Assembly: GCA_026874595.1 (NCBI GenBank)
Contig: CM049309.1
Span: 12,636,576 to 12,700,575 of the forward strand
Source of the DNA: Sipunculus nudus
Lineage: Eukaryota > Annelida > Sipuncula > Golfingiida > Sipunculidae
DNA: 64,000 nt
Reading direction: 5' to 3'
Shown: in pieces, positions 32,967 through 45,505 of the stretch
Position numbering within the stretch: position 1 is the first letter of the stretch
Layout: each line of letters begins with the position of its first letter
Position numbers and translations under genes: made by a program
Notes under the pieces: model-generated
What the model was told of the DNA's origin: nothing
The model's database searches: none
What the model saw: the letters and a program-made list of their open reading frames with translations, nothing else

Positions 32967-34168
32967 TTAAAAAGGAAACTGTTTGTGAAACTGGCTGAGC
33001 AACGTCTGGGTCTGTTCAGCAGGGATGAGGGCCATGAGCTCCAGGGCATCTCTCATTCTCTTGAGCGTTTCATAGTTGTCTCTGCCCGTGACCGTCAGAG
33101 TGAAGACTTCCATATCACCTACTTTCCTCCGCTTGTCCATCGTGGCACCGACCTGCGGAGCCCCAAGACCTGTGGCTTTTCTTTTCTGGCCCGCCTGTGG
33201 ACCTGTCTTCTCATCCACCCGACGGTCCCGACCGGGGCAGGCACAGATTCGGACCTCGGCAGACTGTCTGCCCAGCACTTGCCCCTGGTGTTCCAGCGTG
33301 AAGATGACCCTGAGAGGGCGTCTGTTGAGTCCACCCACACAGGAAGAGAAGCACATGAACTGGTAGAGGTTGGTGATCCATTGGTTACCCGCTTGTGGTG
33401 TCTGATGAGGTATAATGACTGACTGCCTGCGCGTTTCGGGGTCCTCGTAGTACCGGGAAAGTGAATGTTCGCATCGCAGCAGGTGGGATGGTGCTGGGTG
33501 GTTGTCGTTGAACTCGCTTGTACCGGCGTGGTTTGGACATCGGGTGACGATCTCCTGCACGTGTTCCGGCTTGACATAGACAGGCATGGCTCTGATAATA
33601 CTACCGCTGGGAGGTGGGGTGGCCGTGGTGAACTTGACCGGACAAGCAGTGGCCATGCGCACATAGAGTTTATTCAGAGCTGGTGAGTAGGTCCAGTTGG
33701 CAGATTTGGTGTCCTTGACTGGCTGTTCGAAACCCACCTGGAAGCCGTAGTGGCCTGGGTATGCCGTGGCAGACGGCAGGGAGTGCTGCTGGCCTGTGGC
33801 TGGAGAAGCCTGCGGTGACGGGGTTGATGTGGTCAGGGGTACAGGGATTTGCGAGTCCGCTGCTCTGTCACTCATGTCACGGACGCATCGGCTTCCAGCA
33901 GATCCTGTACGCTGTCGGCATGAGTGTAATATTCTTCGGGATCCGTTTTCAGAAGATCGGCGTGTGGACGGCCGAGAACTCCCTCCACGTCCGCCGTGCT
34001 GAGTGGACAGAGGTCCTCCGAATCCGAACCGGAACTGAGCGAATGCCACAGCTGATCCACCTCATCTGAAACATCGTATTGCTCGGTGTCTTCTAGCACA
34101 AACGCTGGTTGCTTTTTCGCCGGGCTGGTTTGATGATCGGTCCGATGATAGTGCATGAATGAAGTCAT
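32967..34168 (-). pseudogene. p53: p53-like copy 11, frameshifted at codon 96-97
   Basis: One base is missing at about 33880 ('gtcac-ggacgc' for 'gtcacgtgacgc'). From the normal ATG a 98-residue product is made, containing both activation-type segments and ending in 'ADASVT'. The p53 frame reopens at once, and its ATG at codon 99 lies just two codons past the break, which would give a 302-residue form with DNA-binding and tetramerisation domains only. Replacements are L12H and V390L. The gene is thus split cleanly between activation and DNA-binding halves. Shared with copies 16 and 17. Confidence 0.94.
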
Positions 34169-34248
34169 TTTTTTTCAGTTATTGTGAATAGCAGGATGTT
34201 GTTATGTGAAAAGCGGCTCGGATACTGCAGTCAATTACGGGAAGTGGG

Positions 34249-34257
34249 TATATATAT
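34249..34257 (-). promoter_or_regulatory. TATA-type core promoter, copy 11
   Basis: Standard TA run, 81 bp upstream of the ATG, within the segment where the crossover happened. Confidence 0.45.
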
Positions 34258-36296
34258 TTGACCATTGTATTTAAAGTGATAAGTATTTCCTGAAGAGCGG
34301 TCAGTTCATAAGGCGTTGTTGAGAGTAGATATCTAGCGCAGTCTGGTACTCGCCATCGCAGAACCTATTGGACACGGTCCATTACTCTCAACCCATCACA
34401 TCACAGGGCGTGGGAGGAATGATTAGGTCGGGGCGCCCGGTGCGGGCAGGGCCGTCCCGGTCCACTGCTTCTCACTCGGAACCGGGCAAGCCTCTTGATT
34501 ATCATTACCAGTGCTCAGTTAAGGGAAATGACTTCAAACGGAGACTTAAACAATCGCAATGTTCTTGCAGTGTAACAGTGAGAAGATTATTACTCGGAGA
34601 CCGCATTTAAAGCAGTTCAGAAAAGAGGGACAATCATCATTAATTCATGCAGTCGCTGGTATTTTGCCGCTGTTGCGCTGAAACTAAACAACCATTTTAA
34701 TTATCCTAGTGATACATAATAAAATAACAACAATTCAGTACAAGTACACGTGATGAGGTTTATTTAACAGGTTTGACTCAAGTGAATAATATTTTTTTAA
34801 TGAATTCTATTTGGGCCGAATCGAAAAAAAAATCTTATCTTCTCGTAATGATTTCTATTTTATGTGCTCCTCGATTAGAATTATAAAGGGTGACACTAAA
34901 ATTACCATTTTAAACGTAAAATGTTCGAAAGATTTTTGGCAATTTTTTTTTTTTTTTTTTTTTCAGGCTCATGGATTGACAGCGGTGGTGTCATCCGGTG
35001 TGGGCGAAGTAACAAGCGACTAGGATAACCGCTGAGGAAACAGCTTCCGTAACTGACAGGCTTTAATAAATTAACAACTATATTTGTTCTCTTCTCATAC
35101 ACACATTCACGCGCGCACATGCAGTGAATCAATTTTTAATATATTAATGCGCAAGATAAGAATAAAGAGATATATACATATCACCAATTAACATATATAT
35201 TTTACTGCAGTGTCGCTGAATATACGTCAGGTGAAGACATCATGCAGTTCTTACATCAAACATTGCCGGCAGTCTGACCGACACGCACATGCATGTAAAA
35301 GTTTAAACAAACCAAAATGAGTCGTCAAGAAAAATCGACAAGTAACATCCAAAACTGCAGTTACCAATAAAAATACATTTTAACCAATACCTGCAGAAAT
35401 AAAAAAAAATTTCCTGACCGCTTTGATGTAATACCGAGCAAAAGATCAAAGGCTGTTGTTTGTAAATTTGATGAAATTCGGAATTTTATTTTTGGTTCAC
35501 CAAAGGCAATATCAAAACGATAACGTTATCAAAAATAACTCCGACAAATTCACATGGCATTTTTATGTGTGACATTGAAAGTTTGGGTTGAGTTACAGAA
35601 TTAATCGGAAACGAGCTCGATATACAGGAAAGCGGCCCTTCATTTTCATGTTCCGCTGCACTCTTGTAAAGGCCGAGGATTAATTTGCGGGAACAACTTT
35701 TGTTTTGCTATTGTACCGGTACAAAAGGCGACTTTGTCTGGGCCTGCGTATTCAGAAAATGAGATATCCTGGCTTCCATCATCTTTTAATAGTGGGCTTT
35801 ATATTTTGCGGGATTTATTTCACGAGCCCCGGGCCAAGACTGCAACAAAGTATTCATGTTCGGAAAGCGCGTACTGCATTGAGTCTCTATATATATAGTC
35901 TCTTGTATTGATAATGATGTAATCGCATGATTTTAATAAGGAAAATGGGTTACCAGAATTCGTAACAGACAGGATTTTCTCCATATTTATTGAAGATAAA
36001 TGACAATAATATCTGACAGTGGGTTGAAAATATTTATTATAATATAATTGAATATGTCAAGCAAATGAAATAGTTTATGTAGCAACAATATTGACATAAC
36101 CCGCAACAATTTACATGTACACAAGGATGTTAGAAAAATATTGTTATTTTAGTGGATCAACACGTAAAAGCACCGAGTGCACGAAATATAAGCAAATACA
36201 TAGATGTAATATATTATAGCACCTAAAGAGTTGTGAACCTAATATTTGAGGCGCTGCTCATGCAGCAGGCATGCAGAATGTCCTCTGGAAATTAGG

Positions 36297-37498
36297 TTAA
36301 AAAGGAAACTGTTTGTGAAACTGGCTGAGCACCGTCTGGGTCTGTTCAGCAGGGATGAGGGCCATGAGCTCCAGGGCATCTCTCATTCTCTTGAGCGTTT
36401 CATAGTTGTCTCTGCCCGTGACCGTCAGAGTGAAGACTTCCATATCACCTACTTTCCTCCGCTTGTCCATCGTGGCACCGACCTGCGGAGCCCCAAGACC
36501 TGTGGCTTTTCTTTTCTGGCCCGCCTGTGGACCTGTCTTCTCATCCACCCGACGGTCCCGACCGGGGCAGGCACAGATTCGGACCTCGGCAGACTGTCTG
36601 CCCAGCACTTGCCCCTGGTGTTCCAGCGTGAAGATGACCCTGAGAGGGCGTCTGTTGAGTCCACCCACACAGGAAGAGAAGCACATGAACTGGTAGAGGT
36701 TGGTGATCCATTGGTTACCCGCTTGTGGTGTCTGATGAGGTATAATGACTGACTGCCTGCGCGTTTCGGGGTCCTCGTAGTACCGGGAAAGTGAATGTTC
36801 GCATCGCAGCAGGTGGTATGGTGCTGGGTGGTTGTCGTTGAACTCGCTTGTACCGGCGTGGTTTGGACATCGGGTGACGATCTCCTGCACGTGTTCCGGC
36901 TTGACATAGACAGGCATGGCTCTGATAATACTACCGCTGGGAGGTGGGGTGGCCGTGGTGAACTTGACCGGACAACCAGTGGCCATGCGCACATAGAGTT
37001 TATTCAGAGCTGGTGAGTAGGTCCAGTTGGCAGATTTGGTGTCCTTGACTGGCTGTTCGAAACCCACCTGGAAGCCGTAGTGGCCTGGGTATGCCGTGGC
37101 AGACGGCAGGGAGTGCTGCTGGCCTGTGGCTGGAGAAGCCTGCGCTGACGGGGTTGATGTGGTCAGGGGTACAGGGATTTGCGAGTCCGCTGCTCTGTCA
37201 CTCATGTCACGTGACGCATCGGCTTCCAGCAGATCCTGTACGCTGTCGGCATGAGTGTAATATTCTTCGGGATCCGTTTTCAGAAGATCGGCGTGTGGAC
37301 GGCCGAGAACTCCCTCCACGTCCGCCGTGCTGAGTGGACAGAGGTCCTCCGAATCCGAACCGGAACTGAGCGAATGCCACAGCTGATCCACCTCATCTGA
37401 AACATCGTATTGCTCGGTGTCTTCCAGCACAAACGCTGGTTGCTTTTTGCCGGGCTGGTTTGAAGATCGGTCCGATGATAGTGCATGAATGAAGTCAT
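36297..37498 (-). pseudogene. p53: p53-like copy 12, frameshifted at codon 17-19
   Basis: Carries the same missing base (near 37448) and the same replacements (P119A, A175G, S228Y) as copy 7. Only a start at codon 99 would give an in-frame product with a complete DNA-binding domain. Confidence 0.93.
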
Positions 37499-37577
37499 TT
37501 TTTTCAGTTATTGTGAATAGCAGGATGTTGTTATGTGAAAAGCGGCTCGGATACTGCAGTCAATTACGGGAAGTGGG

Positions 37578-37586
37578 TATATATAT
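37578..37586 (-). promoter_or_regulatory. TATA-type core promoter, copy 12
   Basis: Standard TA run, 80 bp upstream of the original ATG. Confidence 0.45.
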
Positions 37587-39234
37587 TTGACCATTGTATT
37601 TAAAGTGATAAGTATTTCCTGAAGAGCGGTCAGTTCATAAGGCGTTGTTGAGAGTAGATATCTAGCGCAGTCTGGTACTCGCCATCGCAGAACCTATTGG
37701 ACACGGTCCATTACTCTCAACCCATCACATCACAGGGCGTGGGAGGAATGATTAGGTCGGGGCGCCCGGTGCGGGCAGGGCCGTCCCGGTCCACTGCTTC
37801 TCACTCGGAACCGGGCAAGCCTCTTGATTATCATTACCAGTGCTCAGTTAAGGGAAATGACTTCAAACGGAGACTTAAACAATCGCAATGTTCTTGCAGT
37901 GTAACAGTGAGAAGATTATTACTCGGAGACCGCATTTAAATGCAGTTCAGAAAAGAGGGACAATCATCATTAATTCATGCAGTCGCTGGTATTTTGCCGC
38001 TGTTGCGCTGAAACTAAACAACCATTTTAATTATCCTAGTGATACATAATAAAATAACAACAATTCAGTACAAGTACACGTGATGAGGTTTATTTAACAG
38101 GTTTGACTCAAGTGAATAATATTTTTTTAATTAATTCTATTTGGGCCGAATCGAAAAAAAAATCTTATCTTCTCGTAATGATTTCTATTTTATGTGCTCC
38201 TCGATTAGAATTATAAAGGGTGCACATGCATGTAAAAAGTTTAAACAAACCAAAATGAGTCGTCAAGAAAAATCGACAAGTAACATCCAAAAATGCAGTT
38301 ACCAATAAAAATACATTTTAACCAATACCTGCAGAAATAAAAAAAATTTTCCTAACCGCTTTGATGTAATACCGAGCAAAAGATCAAAGGCTGTTGTTTG
38401 TAAATTTGATGAAATTCGGAATTTTATTTTTGGTTCACCAAAGGCAATATCAAAACGATAACGTTATCAAAAATAACTCCGACAAATTCACATGGCATTT
38501 TTATGTGTGACATTGAAAGTTTGGGTTGAGTTACAGAATTAATCGGAAACGAGCTCGATATACAGGAAAGCGGCCCTTCATTTTCATGTTCCGCTGCACT
38601 CTTGTAAAGGCCGAGGATTAATTTGCGGGAACAACTTTTGTTTTGCTATTGTACCGGTACAAAAGGCGACTTTGTCTGGGCCTGCGTATTCAGAAAATGA
38701 GATATCCTGGGTTCCATCATCTTTTAATAGTGGGCTTTATATTTTGCGGGATTTATTTCACGAGCCCCGGGCAAAGACTGCAACAAAGTATTCATGTTCG
38801 GAAAGCGCGTACTGCATTGAGTCTCTATATATATAGTCTCTTGTATTGATAATGATGTAATCGCATGATTTTAATAAGGAAAATGGGTTACCAGAATTCG
38901 TAACAGACAGGATTTTCTCCATATTTATTGAAGATAAATGACAATAATATCTGACAGTGGGTTGAAAATATTTATTATAATATAATTGAATATGTCAAGC
39001 AAATGAAATAGTTTATGTAGCAACAATATTGACATAACCCGCAACAATTTACATGTACACAAGGATGTTAGAAAAATATTGTTATTTTAGTGGATCAACA
39101 CGTAAAAGCACCGAGTGCACGAAATATAAGCAAATACATAGATGTAATATATTATAGCACCTAAAGAGTTGTGAACCTAATATTTGAGGCGCTGCTCATG
39201 CAGCAGGCATGCAGAATGTCCTCTGGAAATTAGG

Positions 39235-40437
39235 TTAAAAAGGAAACTGTTTGTGAAACTGGCTGAGCACCGTCTGGGTCTGTTCAGCAGGGATGAGGGC
39301 CATGAGCTCCAGGGCATCTCTCATTCTCTTGAGCGTTTCATAGTTGTCTCTGCCCGTGACCGTCAGAGTGAAGACTTCCATATCACCTACTTTCCTCCGC
39401 TTGTCCATCGTGGCACCGACCTGCGGAGCCCCAAGACCTGTGGCTTTTCTTTTCTGGCCCGCCTGTGGACCTGTCTTCTCATCCACCCGACGGTCCCGAC
39501 CGGGGCAGGCACAGATTCGGACCTCGGCAGACTGTCTGCCCAGCACTTGCCCCTGGTGTTCCAGCGTGAAGATGACCCTGAGAGGGCGTCTGTTGAGTCC
39601 ACCCACACAGGAAGAGAAGCACATGAACTGGTAGAGGTTGGTGATCCATTGGTTACCCGCTTGTGGTGTCTGATGAGGTATAATGACTGACTGCCTGCGC
39701 GTTTCGGGGTCCTCGTAGTACCGGGAAAGTGAATGTTCGCATCGCAGCAGGTGGTATGGTGCTGGGTGGTTGTCGTTGAACTCGCTTGTACCGGCGTGGT
39801 TTGGACATCGGGTGACGATCTCCTGCACGTGTTCCGGCTTGACATAGACAGGCATGGCTCTGATAATACTACCGCTGGGAGGTGGGGTGGCCGTGGTGAA
39901 CTTGACCGGACAAGCAGTGGCCATGCGCACATAGAGTTTATTCAGAGCTGGTGAGTAGGTCCAGTTGGCAGATTTGGTGTCCTTGACTGGCTGTTCGAAA
40001 CCCACCTGGAAGCCGTAGTGGCCTGGGTATGCCGTGGCAGACGGCAGGGAGTGCTGCTGGCCTGTGGCTGGAGAAGCCTGCGCTGACGGGGTTGATGTGG
40101 TCAGGGGTACAGGGATTTGCGAGTCCGCTGCTCTGTCACTCATGTCACGTGACGCATCGGCTTCCAGCAGATCCTGTACGCTGTCGGCATGAGTGTAATA
40201 TTCTTCGGGATCCGTTTTCAGAAGATCGGCGTGTGGACGGCCGAGAACTCCCTCCACGTCCGCCGTGCTGAGTGGACAGAGGTCCTCCGAATCCGAACCG
40301 GAACTGAGCGAATGCCACAGCTGATCCACCTCATCTGAAACATCGTATTGCTCGGTGTCTTCTAGCACAAACGCTGGTTGCTTTTTCGCCGGGCTGGTTT
40401 GAAGATCGGTCCGATGATAGTGCATGAATGAAGTCAT
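39235..40437 (-). CDS. p53: p53-family transcription factor, copy 13 (intact, 400 aa)
   Basis: Same protein as copy 8 (P119A, S228Y). It is the only full-length copy with the normal first ATG inside the second higher-order repeat. Confidence 0.96.
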   Translation of the reverse strand: MTSFMHYHRTDLQTSPAKKQPAFVLEDTEQYDVSDEVDQLWHSLSSGSDSEDLCPLSTADVEGVLGRPHADLLKTDPEEYYTHADSVQDLLEADASRDMSDRAADSQIPVPLTTSTPSAQASPATGQQHSLPSATAYPGHYGFQVGFEQPVKDTKSANWTYSPALNKLYVRMATACPVKFTTATPPPSGSIIRAMPVYVKPEHVQEIVTRCPNHAGTSEFNDNHPAPYHLLRCEHSLSRYYEDPETRRQSVIIPHQTPQAGNQWITNLYQFMCFSSCVGGLNRRPLRVIFTLEHQGQVLGRQSAEVRICACPGRDRRVDEKTGPQAGQKRKATGLGAPQVGATMDKRRKVGDMEVFTLTVTGRDNYETLKRMRDALELMALIPAEQTQTVLSQFHKQFPF

Positions 40438-40519
40438 TTTTTTTTTCAGTTATTGTGAATAGCAGGATGTTGTTATGTGAAAAGCGGCTCGGATACTGCA
40501 GTCAATTACGGGAAGTGGG

Positions 40520-40526
40520 TATATAT
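40520..40526 (-). promoter_or_regulatory. Shortened TATA-type promoter, copy 13
   Basis: A 7-nt TA run, 83 bp upstream of the ATG. Confidence 0.45.
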
Positions 40527-42174
40527 TTGACCATTGTATTTAAAGTGATAAGTATTTCCTGAAGAGCGGTCAGTTCATAAGGCGTTGTTGAGAGTAGATA
40601 TCTAGCGCAGTCTGGTACTCGCCATCGCAGAACCTATTGGACACGGTCCATTACTCTCAACCCATCACATCACAGGGCGTGGGAGGAATGATTAGGTCGG
40701 GGCGCCCGGTGCGGGCAGGGCCGTCCCGGTCCACTGCTTCTCACTCGGAACCGGGCAAGCCTCTTGATTATCATTACCAGTGCTCAGTTAAGGGAAATGA
40801 CTTCAAACGGAGACTTAAACAATCGCAATGTTCTTGCAGTGTAACAGTGAGAAGATTATTACTCGGAGACCGCATTTAAATGCAGTTCAGAAAAGAGGGA
40901 CAATCATCATTAATTCATGCAGTCGCTGGTATTTTGCCGCTGTTGCGCTGAAACTAAACAACCATTTTAATTATCCTAGTGATACATAATAAAATAACAA
41001 CAATTCAGTACAAGTACACGTGATGAGGTTTATTTAACAGGTTTGACTCAAGTGAATAATATTTTTTTAATTAATTCTATTTGGGCCGAATCGAAAAAAA
41101 AATCTTATCTTCTCGTAATGATTTCTATTTTATGTGCTCCTCGATTAGAATTATAAAGGGTGCACATGCATGTAAAAAGTTTAAACAAACCAAAATGAGT
41201 CGTCAAGAAAAATCGACAAGTAACATCCAAAAATGCAGTTACCAATAAAAATACATTTTAACCAATACCTGCAGAAATAAAAAAAATTTTCCTAACCGCT
41301 TTGATGTAATACCGAGCAAAAGATCAAAGGCTGTTGTTTGTAAATTTGATGAAATTCGGAATTTTATTTTTGGTTCACCAAAGGCAATATCAAAACGATA
41401 ACGTTATCAAAAATAACTCCGACAAATTCACATGGCATTTTTATGTGTGACATTGAAAGTTTGGGTTGAGTTACAGAATTAATCGGAAACGAGCTCGATA
41501 TACAGGAAAGCGGCCCTTCATTTTCATGTTCCGCTGCACTCTTGTAAAGGCCGAGGATTAATTTGCGGGAACAACTTTTGTTTTGCTATTGTACCGGTAC
41601 AAAAGGCGACTTTGTCTGGGCCTGCGTATTCAGAAAATGAGATATCCTGGGTTCCATCATCTTTTAATAGTGGGCTTTATATTTTGCGGGATTTATTTCA
41701 CGAGCCCCGGGCAAAGACTGCAACAAAGTATTCATGTTCGGAAAGCGCGTACTGCATTGAGTCTCTATATATATAGTCTCTTGTATTGATAATGATGTAA
41801 TCGCATGATTTTAATAAGGAAAATGGGTTACCAGAATTCGTAACAGACAGGATTTTCTCCATATTTATTGAAGATAAATGACAATAATATCTGACAGTGG
41901 GTTGAAAATATTTATTATAATATAATTGAATATGTCAAGCAAATGAAATAGTTTATGTAGCAACAATATTGACATAACCCGCAACAATTTACATGTACAC
42001 AAGGATGTTAGAAAAATATTGTTATTTTAGTGGATCAACACGTAAAAGCACCGAGTGCACGAAATATAAGCAAATACATAGATGTAATATATTATAGCAC
42101 CTAAAGAGTTGTGAACCTAATATTTGAGGCGCTGCTCATGCAGCAGGCATGCAGAATGTCCTCTGGAAATTAGG

Positions 42175-43365
42175 TTAAAAAGGAAACTGTTTGTGAAACT
42201 GGCTGAGCACCGTCTGGGTCTGTTCAGCAGGGATGAGGGCCATGAGCTCCAGGGCATCTCTCATTCTCTTGAGCGTTTCATAGTTGTCTCTGCCCGTGAC
42301 CGTCAGAGTGAAGACTTCCATATCACCTACTTTCCTCCGCTTGTCCATCGTGGCACCGACCTGCGGAGCCCCAAGACCTGTGGCTTTTCTTTTCTGGCCC
42401 GCCTGTGGACCTGTCTTCTCATCCACCCGACGGTCCCGACCGGGGCAGGCACAGATTCGGACCTCGGCAGACTGTCTGCCCAGCACTTGCCCCTGGTGTT
42501 CCAGCGTGAAGATGACCCTGAGAGGGCGTCTGTTGAGTCCACCCACACAGGAAGAGAAGCACAAGAACTGGTAGAGGTTGGTGATCCATTGGTTACCCGC
42601 TTGTGGTGTCTGATGAGGTATAATGACTGACTGCCTGCGCGTTTCGGGGTCCTCGTAGTACCGGGAAAGTGAATGTTCGCATCGCAGCAGGTGGGATGGT
42701 GCTGGGTGGTTGTCGTTGAACTCGCTTGTACCGGCGTGGTTTGGACATCGGGTGACGATCTCCTGCACGTGTTCCGGCTTGACATAGATAGGCATGGCTC
42801 TGATAATACTACCGCTGGGAGGTGGGGTGGCCGTGGTGAACTTGACCGGACAAGCAGTGGCCATGCGCACATAGAGTTTATTCAGAGCTGGTGAGTAGGT
42901 CCAGTTGGCAGATTTGGTGTCCTTGACTGGCTGTTCGAAACCCACCTGGAAGCCGTAGTGGCCTGGGTATGCCGTGGCAGACGGCAGGGAGTGCTGCTGG
43001 CCTGTGGCTGGAGAAGCCTGCGCTGACGGGGTTGATGTGGTCAGGGGTACAGGGATTTGCGAGTCCGCTGCTCTGTCACTCATGTCACGTGACGCATCGG
43101 CTTCCAGCAGATCCTGTACGCTGTCGGCATGAGTGTAATATTCTTCGGGATCCGTTTTCAGAAGATCGGCGTGTGGACGGCCGAGAACTCCCTCCACGTC
43201 CGCCGTGCTGAGTGGACAGAGGTCCTCCGAATCCGAACCGGAACTGAGCGAATGCCACAGCTGATCCACCTCATCTGAAACATCGTATTGCTCGGTGTCT
43301 TCTAGCACAAACGCTGGTTGCTTTTTCGCCGGGCTGGTTTGAAGATCGGTCCGATGATAGTGCAT
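42175..43365 (-). CDS. p53: p53-family transcription factor, copy 14 (first ATG lost, 396 aa)
   Basis: Same start loss and same replacements (P119A, V197I, M272L) as copy 9. The codon-5 ATG at 43363-43365 is the first available start and keeps every recognised domain. Confidence 0.9.
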   Translation of the reverse strand: MHYHRTDLQTSPAKKQPAFVLEDTEQYDVSDEVDQLWHSLSSGSDSEDLCPLSTADVEGVLGRPHADLLKTDPEEYYTHADSVQDLLEADASRDMSDRAADSQIPVPLTTSTPSAQASPATGQQHSLPSATAYPGHYGFQVGFEQPVKDTKSANWTYSPALNKLYVRMATACPVKFTTATPPPSGSIIRAMPIYVKPEHVQEIVTRCPNHAGTSEFNDNHPAPSHLLRCEHSLSRYYEDPETRRQSVIIPHQTPQAGNQWITNLYQFLCFSSCVGGLNRRPLRVIFTLEHQGQVLGRQSAEVRICACPGRDRRVDEKTGPQAGQKRKATGLGAPQVGATMDKRRKVGDMEVFTLTVTGRDNYETLKRMRDALELMALIPAEQTQTVLSQFHKQFPF

Positions 43366-43456
43366 GAATGAAGTCTTTTTTTTCAGTTATTGTGAATAGC
43401 AGGATGTTGTTATGTGAAAAGCGGCTCGGATACTGCAGTCAATTACGGGAAGTGGG

Positions 43457-43463
43457 TATATAT
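43457..43463 (-). promoter_or_regulatory. Shortened TATA-type promoter, copy 14
   Basis: A 7-nt TA run, 92 bp upstream of the codon-5 ATG. Confidence 0.45.
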
Positions 43464-45505
43464 TTGACCATTGTATTTAAAGTGATAAGTATTTCCTGAA
43501 GAGCGGTCAGTTCATAAGGCGTTGTTGAGAGTAGATATCTAGCGCAGTCTGGTACTCGCCATCGCAGAACCTATTGGACACGGTCCATTACTCTCAACCC
43601 ATCACATCACAGGGCGTGGGAGGAATGATTAGGTCGGGGCGCCCGGTGCGGGCAGGGCCGTCCCGGTCCACTGCTTCTCACTCGGAACCGGGCAAGCCTC
43701 TTGATTATCATTACCAGTGCTCAGTTAAGGGAAATGACTTCAAACGGAGACTTAAACAATCGCAATGTTCTTGCAGTGTAACAGTGAGAAGATTATTACT
43801 CGGAGACCGCATTTAAATGCAGTTCAGAAAAGAGGGACAATCATCATTAATTCATGCAGTCGCTGGTATTTTGCCGCTGTTGCGCTGAAACTAAACAACC
43901 ATTTTAATTATCCTAGTGATACATAATAAAATAACAACAATTCAGTACAAGTACACGTGATGAGGTTTATTTAACAGGTTTGACTCAAGTGAATAATATT
44001 TTTTTAATGAATTCTTTTTGGGCCGAATCGAAAAAAAATCTTATCTTCTCGTAATGATTTCTATTTTATGTGCTCCTCGATTAGAATTATAAAGGGTGAC
44101 ACTAAAATTACCATTTTAAACGTAAAATGTTCGAAAGACTTTTGGCTATTTTTTTTTTTTTTTTTTTTTTTTTAGGCTCATGGATTGACAGCGGTGATGT
44201 CATCCGGTGTGGGCGAAGTAACCAGCGACTAGGATAACCGCTGAGGAAACAGCTTCCGTAACTGACAGGCTTTAATAAATTAACAACTATATTTGTTCTC
44301 TTCTCACACACACATTCACGCGCGCACATGCAGTGAATCAATTTTTAATATATTAATGCGCAAGATAAGAATAAAGAGATATATACATATCACCAATTAA
44401 CATATATATTTTACTGCAGTGTCGCTGAATATACGTCAGGTGAAGACATCATGCAGTTCTTACATCAAACATTGCCGGCAGTCTGACCGACACGCACATG
44501 CATGTAAAAGTTTAAACAAACCAAAATGAGTCGTCAAGAAAAATCGACAAGTAACATCCAAAAATGCAGTTACCAATAAAAATACATTTTAACCAATACC
44601 TGCAGAAATAAAAAAAAATTTCCTAACCGCTTTGATGTAATACCGAGCAAAAGATCAAAGGCTGTTGTTTGTAAATTTGATGAAATTCGGAATTTTATTT
44701 TTGGTTCACCAAAGGCAATATCAAAACGATAACGTTATCAAAAATAACTCCGACAAATTCACATGGCATTTTTATGTGTGACATTGAAAGTTTGGGTTGA
44801 GTTACAGAATTAATCGGAAACGAGCTCGATATACAGGAAAGCGGCCCTTCATTTTCATGTTCCGCTGCACTCTTGTAAAGGCCGAGGATTAATTTGCGGG
44901 AACAACTTTTGTTTTGCTATTGTACCGGTACAAAAGGCGACTTTGTCTGGGCCTGCGTATTCAGAAAATGAGATATCCTGGGTTCCATCATCTTTTAATA
45001 GTGGGCTTTATATTTTGCGGGATTTATTTCACGAGCCCCGGGCAAAGACTGCAACAAAGTATTCATGTTCGGAAAGCGCGTACTGCATTGAGTCTCTATA
45101 TATATAGTCTCCTGTATTGATAATGATGTAATCGCATGATTTTAATAAGGAAAATGGGTTACCAGAATTCGTAACAGACAGGATTTTCTCCATATTTATT
45201 GAAGATAAATGACAATAATATCTGACAGTGGGTTGAAAATATTTATTATAATATAATTGAATATGTCAAGCAAATGAAATAGTTTATGTAGCAACAATAT
45301 TGACATAACCCGCAACAATTTACATGTACACAAGGATGTTAGAAAAATATTGTTATTTTAGTGGATCAACACGTAAAAGCACAGAGTGCACGAAATATAA
45401 GCAAATACATAGATGTAATATATTATAGCACCTAAAGAGTTGTGAACCTAATATTTGAGGCGCTGCTCATGCAGCAGGCATGCAGAATGTCCTCTGGAAA
45501 TTAGG

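Larger units (their letters stand above)
18283..34134. repeat. Higher-order repeat, first copy (15,852 bp, five units)
   Basis: Every frame, indel and poly-T length from 18283 recurs exactly 15,852 bp downstream. The period covers unit 6's right end, units 7-10 and unit 11's coding part. The matching run extends to 34611 (16,329 bp), longer than one period, as expected for a tandem duplication by unequal crossover. The left edge is set by a difference at 18282 versus 34134 (A versus T). Confidence 0.93.
32101..35430. repeat. Repeat unit 11 (3330 bp), crossover hybrid
   Basis: Left of 34134 this unit equals unit 16. Right of 34612 it equals unit 6 (poly-T 21 nt at 34943-34963, 'cagg', 'ggtggtgtc'). 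The switch lies in 34135-34611, where both parents are identical. This is the junction of the 15,852 bp duplication. Confidence 0.93.
35431..38368. repeat. Repeat unit 12 (2938 bp, shortened spacer)
   Basis: Duplicate of unit 7 at +15,852 bp, with the spacer deletion junction at 38222/38223. Confidence 0.95.
38369..41308. repeat. Repeat unit 13 (2940 bp, shortened spacer)
   Basis: Duplicate of unit 8, with the deletion junction at 41162/41163. Confidence 0.95.
41309..44639. repeat. Repeat unit 14 (3331 bp)
   Basis: Duplicate of unit 9, with the same 25-nt poly-T tract (44149-44173). Confidence 0.95.
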
